DNA of 64,000 nt, taken from the NCBI GenBank assembly GCA_025917655.1, contig CP084611.1, positions 4,216,001 to 4,280,000 of the forward strand, in the 5' to 3' direction. The position numbers and the translations under genes are program-made. Source of the DNA: Chlorella sorokiniana (taxonomy: Eukaryota; Chlorophyta; Trebouxiophyceae; Chlorellales; Chlorellaceae). Shown here piece by piece: positions 20,316-30,300 of the stretch (within the stretch, counting starts at the first letter, position 1; the number at the start of each line of letters is the position of its first letter). The notes under the pieces are model-generated. The model searched no databases. It was given only the letters and a program-made list of their open reading frames with translations, and had not been told where the DNA came from.

Positions 20316-22824
20316 TCAGTCCTTGTAGTCGTTAATGCCGTCCACACCGATTGCATCTGCAGCAGGCAAAGCAGAAGAGTCAACGCTGCACACGCGGTCA
20401 GGGCTGACTGCTCTCGGCTGTGAAAGGCCATGAAAGCTCACAGCTGGCCTCTGCCTCTGGAAGATTTGGCGCGTCGACCACCTGCCAAGTTATGCACTCC
20501 GCAGCACGTGTGAGAGGAGCGGGGCGCATAAAGCAGCAACAATATGCCTTACTGTGCATGCCGTAGTCCTTGTTCATTCACATACCTTCATGAGGCGCTG
20601 CTCTGCCTTGCCCTTGCGCACGCTGAGGCGGAATGTCGATGCATGTGCCATCACATGACCACCCACTGCAGTAAGTTGTTTGTTGTGGATGGCGGCGGCA
20701 GCAGCATTGGGGTGGCAGTTGGCACAATTTTTGCTGGTGAAGCTTCACTTAACATCTGGCGGACAGATGCGTCGCACCTGGCTTCTTGGGGTCAGCAACA
20801 AACATGGCGCCTCCAGAGGGGTCAGAGATGACCTGCATGGCAGGAAGTTGCGGGAGCACGGCGCGTCTGCTTGATGATGGGGGTTTGCGGAAAGGCAATG
20901 GCCATGTGGGCAGCAGCTTGCCTGGTTGGTCACCACCACGGCGCAGTTGTACTCCTCCGCCAGCTGCAGGTGAGGGACAGCAAGAGTGCATCAGCTGGGT
21001 GGGTGCGTGATGGAGCCACTTCAGTACGATCGATGGGCTGATAAAAGCAGGAAAGTGTCGCTAATTAACCTTATGCAGCCGCTGCATGAGCTGCCCCAGG
21101 CGCTGCTGACGCTCTGCCAATTCTCCACGGCCGCTGAAGTCAACCCGCAGGTTGGCCATGATGGAATCCATGATGAGCAGCTGCGAGCAGTTGGGCAACA
21201 GCACACAGCATGGCAGCAGGGGTGCAGCACAGCCCTCAACAGCACACTCCCAGATGGGAGGTTAATTGAAGGTGCTGGGCCTGCTTCCAATTGGGTTTGC
21301 GTGGGACAGGACTGGACCCACCTTGAAAGGCTCCTCTGCCATCTTGGCTGCCAGCGGCACCAAAAGTCTGCAGCAGTGGCGGCGGGAGGGGCATACCATT
21401 GCAAGGCGCGAGTGCCTGCTGCACTTCTCTGTCATCTGCCCATGCTGGCTTCCAGCCCCTTTCCGCTCACCAAATTGCTGTTCCCAGGTGAAAGCTCTGG
21501 CACACAGGATGTTGTCCAGCACGGCGTCGGAATCCAGTCCAAAGCGCTCGGCAATGGGCCTTATGCGCTCCGGCCTGCAAGAGAGAATGAAAGCTGGTGG
21601 CCAGCAAGCTAAATGTGAACCAAACGCAGGTCTGCTGCGCGACAGCCTTGCCTGAAGCAACCCTCCGTGTCGATGTAGGCAACCTTGCCGGCACCTGTTG
21701 AACAAGGATGTTGCAGCTTATGTCCGCTGCAAGCGCTAAAAGCATACCACAGCAGCACGCAGTGGTTGCTGCTGCTCACCCCCGCTGTCAGTGCCGATTT
21801 GGGTGGTCACGCAAAGCGTGTGGCACAGCTGGGTCTTGCCCGTGCGCCATTCCCCAAAGACTTCAGTGATCTGCGGGCATTCACAGCATGGCATTGCTGG
21901 AAAATGCTGTCGCTCACTGTCATCTGCATGTGCAACACCCCACAATAACTTACTGCCTTAGTCTCAATGCCGCCGCCGAGCAGCTCGTCCAGCGCTTGAG
22001 CGCCAGTGCTGATCTTGACTGCAAGACATGAAGCGAGGCCACCTCTTGAAAGTCAAAGTGCACAGTTTGTTAGAATGGCCAGCTTACCAACGGTTGCTTG
22101 CCGCTCCGTTTCATGCTCCTTTGCAGTCTTGAAGCCATGGCTGACAAGCTTCTTGCAGGCCTCTGCGAATGCAGCATGCGAGATGGGTGCTGCCCTGATC
22201 ATAGGACCAATATTCCAGACCAGCACCCAACCCATCCACCCTGAGAGAAGAAATTCTTGTATCAATCGTGCTCAATTACCTTGCATCTTCTCAACCTTTG
22301 CATCTGACAATCCCTTGATCTCTCCCAGGCGCTGCACATCAGCAGACGTTGCAGAATGGCTCATCAGGCAGGTGCAAGCTTGAAATAGCACCAGCAGCTG
22401 CTGGTCAGCACAGTGAGAGCTGAAACCCACCTTTCTGGTGTTCATCAGCATTGACTCGCATGTATGGAAGCCTGCATGTGTACAGCATGGGGTTCTTGTT
22501 TGCTGCAAAACTGTCATGCACCACCCCCGCCGCCAGCGCTCGGCCAGGGGACGCACCAGCATCTCGAGCCTTCTTGATATCTCCCTTGTTAACCCCCAGG
22601 GCCTCCAGCTTCTCCAAAGGCTGCAGCGACAGCACAGTGCTGGTCAGCGAACGGAGACGGCTAAGTTGTGCACACGCTTCAAGCTGGGATAGCAACAGAG
22701 TTGGGGGCTGCAACCTCTGAGCAGCTGTTACTCCAGCTGCTGATTCACACACCTGGAACTCCTCCACCTCCTCCAGCACCATTTCGGCATCCTGTGCCGC
22801 CTGCCTCTCAACCTGCGCTGCCAT
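20316..22824 (-). CDS. DMC1: Meiotic recombinase DMC1
   Basis: RecA/Rad51-family strand-exchange ATPase for meiotic recombination. About 15 short exons: [20 protein letters not shown] (22753-22824), [20 protein letters not shown] (22557-22620), [14 protein letters not shown] (22431-22471), [17 protein letters not shown] (22280-22331), [13 protein letters not shown] (21954-22018), Walker A in [20 protein letters not shown] (21780-21870), [11 protein letters not shown] (21652-21694), [18 protein letters not shown] with FTWEQQ (21471-21574), Walker B region [20 protein letters not shown] (21070-21180), [48 protein letters not shown]. The phrase around [11 protein letters not shown] and the DAVLDN...ARAFT context favour DMC1 over RAD51. 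Two introns use GC donors (after 21652 and after 20922). The end, VDGINDYKD, is shorter than usual, and two junctions (near 21374 and 20385) are off by a base in my reading. Confidence 0.88.
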
Positions 22825-22991
22825 TTCTGTCGTTGAAAGCTCTAAAGACACGCAAGACCTTGCGTGCAAAGGATGAAAGAAGCTGCCGTCAACGCACCCT
22901 GCTGGCCTTTTCACCTTTCATCGCCGGGTGCTAACTTTCCAATCAATGTGTCATGAGCGGAATGGGTGCTTGCAAACTCAAGAAGGGAACT

Positions 22992-22996
22992 TACAA
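22992..22996 (-). terminator. Candidate TGTAA polyadenylation signal of the CS-domain gene
   Basis: TGTAA on the minus strand about 40 bases past the stop at 23035. Confidence 0.45.
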
Positions 22997-23034
22997 CCGC
23001 CTGGCTAAATAGAGTAACAACAGTGGCCAATAAA

Positions 23035-24249
23035 CTATGACAATGGCACAGTGATGGTAAGCCTTTCACCAGCGGCCACCCACTCCGACGCGGCCTGGCC
23101 ATCAGCCACTGGCACAGGGAGCGGCAGCTGGAGCAAAAATCGGTTTGCCTGCAGCTGAAGTTGCTGGCTAGTGTTGCTGCTGCCCGGTGGTGCCATCCGC
23201 CACTGCACGTGCTCCTCATGCTGTACGCCCGGCAGGTCCACTGAAAGGCGCAGCACTGCCTGTCCTGCCATTTCGCCAATGGACGCGCGGTGCTTAGGCG
23301 TGCAGGGAGCTCCGTCCGCGCCCTCAGCGCTGCTGAAGGCTGTGCACTTCGCACCTTTGGGCAGTGCCGATTCCTTCTCTGGGTGCTGCTGCGGTTGCAG
23401 CCGCCGTTCACACAGCTGCTGGGTGCTGAGTTGTTCCACCCTGTCTTGCTGTCCTGCCTGCGTCCCAACAGGCCCATGATCAAGGCTGCTGCTACCTCCT
23501 CTCGCCCTTCCCTGCTCTTGAGGCAGCTGCCACGCCGACAGCTCCGCAGCTGCTGCCGCCATGCGCTCATCGTCATCTTGCGCAGCGCCCCAGCCGTCGT
23601 CGTCGCTCTCGCTGCCCGCCGCTCTGCTGGCCTCGCTGCCGCTCGTGGCATCACCAGGCCCCAGCAGGTAGAACGGGTTGGTGCCGGGAGACATGCCCAG
23701 GCTGCCCGAGGAGGGCGAGGAAGCCACAGTGGCGGCGCCCGAGGAGCCACAGCTGTGGTCGGCATGCTGCGCCCACATGAGCGCCTCCACCTCAGCCCGG
23801 GCCGACTCAGCCGCCACTTCCACCTCCTGCTGCAGACCTGAGTGATCGGTGCGCTCATCGCCCTGCTGTCTGCACGGCCGCTGCTCCTGGCTGAGCTGCT
23901 CGCTGCCCATGTCAGTTGCCGGCATGCCGCTGCTGCACGTTGGCCCCTGGTCGCCGTCTGGAGAGCTGGCGTGCAGGTGCTGTGGCAGGCCTCCCTCACT
24001 GTCCCCCGCCTGCTCTGCCTCCGCTGGATCCACAGCGGAAGCTGCAGAAAGGCACGAGCTGGAAGTGACGTTGCCAGCATCGGTGCAATCCCCACAGATT
24101 GGCCCTCCTCTGCAAGCAATGCACAGCAGCAACGCATGTGACATATCTTGACTTCCGCAGTTACCTGCAACAGGCGATGCAGACGTCTCTGAGCTTTGCG
24201 GTGTCAACAAGTCGCGTGTTGCCACCGCCGCCGTCTGCGGCCGCTCCAA
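23035..24249 (-). CDS. PIH1-type CS-domain protein
   Basis: About 400 codons, possibly with one intron: a GTAACT donor after SPVAG and an AG acceptor near 24108 would remove a stretch otherwise read as DMSHALLLCIAC. The first 280 residues are acidic and low in complexity (TNPFYLLGPGD, SESDDDGWGAAQDDDERM). The last 90 form a p23/CS-like beta domain: GQAVLRLSVDLPGV, FLLQLPLPVPV, then AASEWVAAGERLTITVPLS at the very end, the pattern found at the C-terminus of PIH1-domain co-chaperones of the R2TP/dynein-assembly kind. No N-terminal PIH domain is seen. Such proteins act with HSP90 in complex assembly; that role is inferred here. It sits 211 bp from DMC1 and about 128 bp from the ubiquitin protease, all on the same strand. 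Confidence 0.6.
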   Translation of the reverse strand: MERPQTAAVATRDLLTPQSSETSASPVAGNCGSQDMSHALLLCIACRGGPICGDCTDAGNVTSSSCLSAASAVDPAEAEQAGDSEGGLPQHLHASSPDGDQGPTCSSGMPATDMGSEQLSQEQRPCRQQGDERTDHSGLQQEVEVAAESARAEVEALMWAQHADHSCGSSGAATVASSPSSGSLGMSPGTNPFYLLGPGDATSGSEASRAAGSESDDDGWGAAQDDDERMAAAAAELSAWQLPQEQGRARGGSSSLDHGPVGTQAGQQDRVEQLSTQQLCERRLQPQQHPEKESALPKGAKCTAFSSAEGADGAPCTPKHRASIGEMAGQAVLRLSVDLPGVQHEEHVQWRMAPPGSSNTSQQLQLQANRFLLQLPLPVPVADGQAASEWVAAGERLTITVPLS

Positions 24250-24376
24250 GCTGCATCCATCAGAACAAGTCGCAACAAAGCACGTTCACCGTGAGGCACA
24301 CGAAAGGCAGGATGCTCGCGTGCGCCGGCTTGATCACACGCGCGACAGGCATGGCTGTTCTCACAGCCCCGCCTGC

Positions 24377-27050
24377 TCACCTCGCCTGCCCTGCCTGCGT
24401 CGCCTCCCCCGCAGCCGCCACACGTCGCGGCGCCTCCCGCTGGTAGAACAGCAGGTAGGCGCCTGCAGCCAGCACCTTGGCTGCCGCCACCCGCGTCACG
24501 GCGGCGTCGTCACACAGGAACCACGCATCGCCGCACCGCACATACGATATGTAGTGGCCTGGAGGGGAAAAATTGAAGGCAACAAAGATCAGCAGTGGCA
24601 GGGACAGTTAGCAAGGCGCTGGATGTTTCGAGCCCGCGGCACCAACCCATGTGCCAGCATCAGCCCAGGCAGCCTTCCCCTGCCTCCCCACGGCCCCCGC
24701 TGCTGCACACCGTAGTCGGTGCTGCGCCCCCAGTCAATGTGCACCACCACAGCGTACAGGTGGTACCGCACAGGATCGGAGTCCAGGGCCCCCGCAGCCA
24801 TGTAGGGGGCCAAGTCCAGCTCTTCGGGAAGCTGAGCCGGCTGGTGATTTTGCCGTACCGCCCCAGCTGCAGGCAAGGTAGGTGAGAGGCAGTAGCTCAC
24901 ACCTCGCAATTCCGCTCGAGGACCTGCGCAAGGCACAGCAGGGGCGGGTGCTGGTGGCCAGCTGCTACGCTGCGCAGGGCAGCGCTCACCCGAAGCGCTT
25001 GAGGCAGATCTGCAGCACGTTGGGCGCTGCCTCCACGCGCGTGCTCTTGTCCGCTGCCACATACGCCTTGCACCCGTCGCACTTGTACCTGCGGGAGTGG
25101 GTGAGGCGTCAGCAGGCGGCTCATCAGCACGCAGGTTGTCAGCACAGCCCAACCCCGCCACCCACATCCAGCACCTGCCTCCCGGGCATCTGCCGTCCAG
25201 GCATTGCTCCCCGGAGCCGCGACCAGTTGGCCTGGCAAGCAACCCGTGCCAGAACAAAGCTGCGGTTCAGCCCACCCACCGGTTGGCACCGTCCAGGCGC
25301 TCGACCGCGGCAAAGCTGCGCAGCGCGGCCTCCAGCGAGGCAGCGCACGGCGACACCTCCAGCGTCAGGCTCGTGCAGCACTCGTACGTGCGGCTGACGT
25401 GGCCACAGGCCGCGCACTCCACCGCCGTGCGCGTGTAACCCGCAAAGACGTGGTGCATGAGGGTGGTCTCACGTGTGCGCAGGTCGTACCGCCTCCTGCC
25501 CCCCGCCTCCAGCAGCTGCAGCGCACGGACAGGGGGCGCGCCATGAGGGTGAAAGGGAGCAGCAGCAGCCAGCCATGCAGGGAGCAGCATGCACATCGGT
25601 ACCTCTCCCGCTCAGTTGTCAAACCCTTCCCACTGAGCAAGGCTGCGGGTGGGCAGCAGCGACGGCAAGGCCGCACCTGCACCGCTTCAACCGCCTCCAG
25701 AAGGCGCACGTAAAGCTCATGGCTGTCCTCCTGCCGCCCGAAACTGAACTGCTTGCCCAACCGCTTTACGTTGCGCAGCTGCAGCGCAAGCCGCAGGAGT
25801 CGGGCATAGATAGGCAAGGCAAGATAGGCAAGGCGGCCTTCCACCTATCATTTTCTGTACAGCGTTGCCCCTGCAGAACAGCGGCCACTGCGGAGCGATC
25901 CCCACGCACCAGCGACTTGGGGTTGAGCACACGCGCGCTATCGCGGTCATACGCCGCAGTTGCCAGCTTCTCCAGCTCACAAAGCACGCACCAGTCACTG
26001 GGGAGGGCTTGATGCAGCCACGGCGGTGCTGCCCCGATATCAGGTATGCAGCGAGAGGCGGCGTGGCCAGCAGCGCCTGCAGCAGGCTGTTTGCATAGCA
26101 GCTGCAAAGCGGGAGGACAGACAGCTACATTCTGATGAGCGGCTGCCCGGTTTGCCATCAATCCAACCAGGCATGCCAGATTCCATCCAGATTCGAGCAA
26201 AAACCAATGATACGGCCCTTGCCTGTTGCCAACGTTCTGGAGGCCCAGCGGATGCTTGCGCTGTGGCGGCGCTGCCACCAGCCCGGCATATGCATCGCTG
26301 GGGTACAAAACCTGCCGGGCACCGGCGGCGTGCTGTTGCTTTCATTCGGCCGCTCAGCCTCTGCTGAGCTGGCGTCCTCGCCTGCACCGCTCGGAACGGG
26401 CGTCGCATGCCGCGCTTGCTCCTCCTGCTGCCTAATGTCTCTCAGCTTCCTGCACTCCAGCTTGTGCTGCGCACCCCAGTGCTTCTGCTGGCAGGCACGC
26501 GAGCTGCAGGCACAGGGGTGCGGAGGCAAGCAGCAAGGGGAAACATCATGACACAGGATCAGTGACAAGCCATCACTGTCTGCAACCAAGCTTTTAGCAC
26601 ACAGCGCCTTACCAGTAGGCCACCGAAGCGCACACCGCACAGCGATGGGGTGGGTCAGCAGCGTCACACTGCTGGCAGCTGGACAGCATTGACGGCCGTC
26701 GAGAACCCCCACCAGTCTGCCGCAATTGCCAATGACTGCCGTGCTGTCCATGCTGCGCCTACGCCACCAGGCTGTGCTGTCCACGGGCTCCTCCAATAGG
26801 TTGCTCGACACAATAAGCAGGACTCTGCCGGCGGCCGGCACACAGGGGCGGCAAGCCGTGAGCAGTAGAGGCACAGGGAAACGGGCAAGCGGCGTCCGTG
26901 ATGACATATTCTTGCTTAAGAGGCTCCACACACATGCGCCCTCACCCGATTGCAGCCACAAACAAGCTGAAGAAGAGTAGCGCCAGGCCAGTGGGGGTTC
27001 AGCAGCGTTGTAGGCAACAGGTGCATTCCACGCCAACTGTTGAAGCGGGC
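24377..27050 (-). CDS. MYND-type ubiquitin carboxyl-terminal hydrolase (UBP15-19 group)
   Basis: Cysteine protease that removes ubiquitin from proteins. In order: an N-terminal hydrophobic segment LALLFFSLFVAAIG (about 26950-26990), RVLLIVSSNLLEEP, a MYND zinc finger CQQCDAADPPHRCAVC...SRACQQKHWGAQHKLEC (about 26450-26690), a linker, then the USP domain. The Cys box is GLQNVGN/SCYANSLLQ with catalytic Cys at 26098-26100 (usual T replaced by S), split by a GC-AG intron. Then GKQFSFGRQEDSHELYVRLL, a zinc ribbon VECAACGHVSRTYE and KCDGCKAYVA, and the His box GHYISYVR (His at 24554-24556) with WFLCDDAAVTRV. It ends LLFYQREAPRRVAAAGEATQ... near 24377. Plant UBP16-type enzymes share the TM-MYND-USP order. 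Frame slips occur at G/C runs at 26000 and 26993; the start codon is unresolved. Confidence 0.85.
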
Positions 27051-27382
27051 TGGCCGCAGCGCCAGCACATTTGCAGCGTGCTCCGGCTCTTGGACTGCAG
27101 AACTGACCAAGCCTATGAAGAGACAGTGAATATGTACTATATATTACAGCCTGTATTTGTGAGAGTGCACAATGGGCCGAATACGGTTTCAGCGAGCCAC
27201 CACTGCCACAGTCCCGCTGGATACAGGTCATCGGCTCCAAAGCGATCTCCACCTCCTATTTGGCTCACGCCCGACTCAATACTGCCGATCAATTCATTGC
27301 AGCGCCAGCAGTCGACCCTACTTGCCCGTGGCATCGACATTTCTCAGTTGATGGCCGGCTTGCGGGATTAGGAGGGGTCAGG
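27051..27382. promoter_or_regulatory. Shared promoter region of the ubiquitin protease and NAA15
   Basis: Short head-to-head gap. An AT-rich TATATATTA-like stretch lies at about 27137-27146. No experimental support; the first exon of the protease may intrude from the left. Confidence 0.4.
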
Positions 27383-30300
27383 ATGGCTTCCAAGACCGAC
27401 AATAGGACGCTGCCATCTAAAGAGGCTGCCCTGTTCAGGCAGCTAGCCAAGCAATATGAGGTGCGGGGCATGCAGGCGTTGCAGGCTGGTATTGAGGGGC
27501 CGCTTCGCCGGACATTGGTGTGCAAGGCTCCTTTGGGGCCATCAAGGCCGTCCTCCCGCACGAGCTCGACAGCCTCTGGTCGCCGCCCCGACGCCTGTGG
27601 CGGTTGCCTGCTCTTTTAGGCCTCAAGAGCCAGGCCATTCACGCTCTGATCATGATTCCCTCTGTTGCAGACCAAGCAGTACAAGAAGGGCATCAAGAAC
27701 GCAGATGCCATCCTAAAGAAGTTCCCAGAGCATGGCGAGACGCTAGCCATGAAGGTGCGGCCATTCCAGCCGGTCCTTGGGTTGCAGCTTGCTGACACCC
27801 TGGTGCCTGGAACAGCTTCATCATTGCTCTGACAACTTGATTCATGCTCGCCCCTGCAGGGTCTGCTGCTCAATTGCCTTGAGCGCAAGGAGGAGGCATA
27901 TGAGCTTGTGAAGCGAGGCGTGAAGCACGACCTGCGCTCGCATGTGTGCTGGCATGTGTACGGGTGAGGTCGGGTGCTGTGACCGCTGGGCGTGGGACAC
28001 AACTGCACTTCCCAGCCTTGCTTGAATAACACTGGCATCCGTCCATGCAAAATGACTGCTTGTCTCCATGCTGCCTGCTGCTGGGCTGCACACCCTTAAC
28101 CCTGCGCGCCCGCCGCCCCCTCTGCACCGCAGCCTGCTGTACCGCTCTGACCGCGAGTACGACGAGGCCATCAAGTGCTACAAGAATGCGCTGCGCATGG
28201 ACAGGAGAACCTGACCGTCATGCGTGACCTGGCGCTCCTGCAGGTCGGCGGAGGCACGGCGTGCGCATCGTGCTGCACGGCCGTGCTGCCCGTATAGGGT
28301 CAGCTGCCCTGGGACTGGTGCAGGGGCCTGGATGCGCCCTAGTTGGCGCTCCCGGGAGCGACAGCCACATTGTTTTGCCGCCGCTCAGGGTAGCGCCCGT
28401 CTTGGTGCTGCGCTGTTGGGCCCTGCACACATTGTGCCCGCTGTTTACCCACTTTCCCCTTGCAGATCCAGATGCGCGACCTGCCCGGCTTTCTGGAGAC
28501 ACGGCAGACGCTGCTGGAGCTGAAGAGCAACAACAAGCACAACTGGATATCGTTTGCGCTGGCACATCACCTCAACGGCCACCACGAGGTGGCGGCTAAG
28601 GTGCTGGAGAGCTACGAAGGTGGGGACTCGAGCGGGCTGGCCCGTTTTATTTTGTTTTCAAGCGGTTGGTGCGGCAGGAGTGCTACAAAAGGCAGCGGTC
28701 TGGTTGACCTCTGGTTGGCACCGCATGGATCGCGGGCTGCTGCGTCAGTAGGGCGTGGCTGACCGAGCCCGGGCTGGATACCTCCTCCCCCTCCCTGCAG
28801 CCACCGTTGAGGCTGAGGGTGCCAGCAGGGACGCGGCAGAGGCGTACGAGCACAGCGAGATGCTGCTGTACAAGGTCATGGTGCTGGAGGAAGGTGCGGC
28901 GCTGTGGCGGGCGGGCGAAGGGAGTCGGACGGGATGCTGTGCATGCCGCTAGCGCTGCCACCCTTGCCTCTGCTCGCTCGGGTCGATTCTTCACCCCCTG
29001 CGGTGCTCCGCCTGCAGGCGGCATGCACGCTGAGGCGCTGGCAGTGCTGGAGGCGGGCAGCACTGCGGGCAGGCTGCGCGACCCGCTGGGGGTGCGGGAG
29101 CAGGAGGCCCGCCTGCTGCTGGCGCTGGGGCGGGCAACGGAGGCAGAGGCAGCGTACCGCCGCCTCATCGCCACCAACCCGGAAAACTATGGCTACCACG
29201 CTGGCCTGCAAGCTGCCCTGAAGCTGCCGCCCGCGGTGGCCGGCGCGGCGGCGGGCCTGCTCGCGCCTTCCGCTAACGGCAGCGCCAGCAGCGAGGCGGG
29301 GCAGCAGCCGCAGGAGGAGCAGCAGCAGCAGCAACTCAGCGAGGAGCAGCGGCAGCGCCTCGCCGAGGTGTATGCTGAGCTGCAGCAGGAGCACCCGCGC
29401 AGCGCGGCGGCGCGGCGGATGCCCCTCGACTTCCTGGTGGGTCCCGCATCCAACGCCGCACAGCAGGCACAGCCAGGGGCGGTGGCCACCAGCAGGGCTG
29501 CCCGCGCCTGCTGCCTTTGCGCACACGCGGGTGACTGGTGCATGATGCGCCTGCTGGGATGTGTGCTGAGCAGAGCGCCTTCTGCCGCCATGTCCCTGAC
29601 GCTGCCACCAGCGCCCCCGTGCCACGCTCTCCCTGCAGGAAGGCGACGGGTTCACGGCGGCAGCGGACGCCTACGTCCGCAAGTTCTTGCTGCGCGGCAT
29701 CCCGTCCCTCTTCTCGGGTGCGAAGGCGGCGGAAAGCGGGGGCGGGGGCGGCGCGGGGCACGTGCGGGGTGGGTGGGGGGTGGGGGTGGGGGGTGATCCA
29801 GGTGGAACGGGCGCTCTGACAATGCCAGCAAGGGCGGCAGCAAACGGCTCGCACCCTGCCGCTGATACCTCCTTGCAGACCTGAAGCCGCTGTACAGGAG
29901 CAGCAGCAAGGCGGCGGCGCTGGGCCAGCTGTTCGAGGGGTACGCTGCCAGCCTGAAGGCCAGCGGCACGCTGCCCCCGCTCCAAGACGGCGGCAGCGGC
30001 CAGGAGCAGCAGCCGGCGCCGCAGGCGCTAGTGTGGTGAGCGCAGTCTCAGGCGGTTTGTGTGTGACTGGCTGGCCGTGCGTTGACGCGTGGCTGGTCAG
30101 CACTGCTTCGAATCTGGTCGCGCGCTCTCTGTGCACTTGACAGCTTGCCTTCTGCTGTTTGGTCACAACCTCCCCCGCCGTGCTGCATTGCTGTGCCACA
30201 GGGTGCTGCTGTACCTGGCGCAGCATCATGACCGGCTGGGCGGCACCGGGAGGCGCTGCGGCTGGTGGATGAGTGCCTTGCGGTGTGTGGGGCGGGGGCG

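Noticed and set aside
20316-22824. RAD51 instead of DMC1
   Set aside because: [11 protein letters not shown] after the helix-hairpin-helix, the DAVLDN...ARAFT context and [15 protein letters not shown] fit DMC1 better than the RAD51 forms I know. A tree would settle it.
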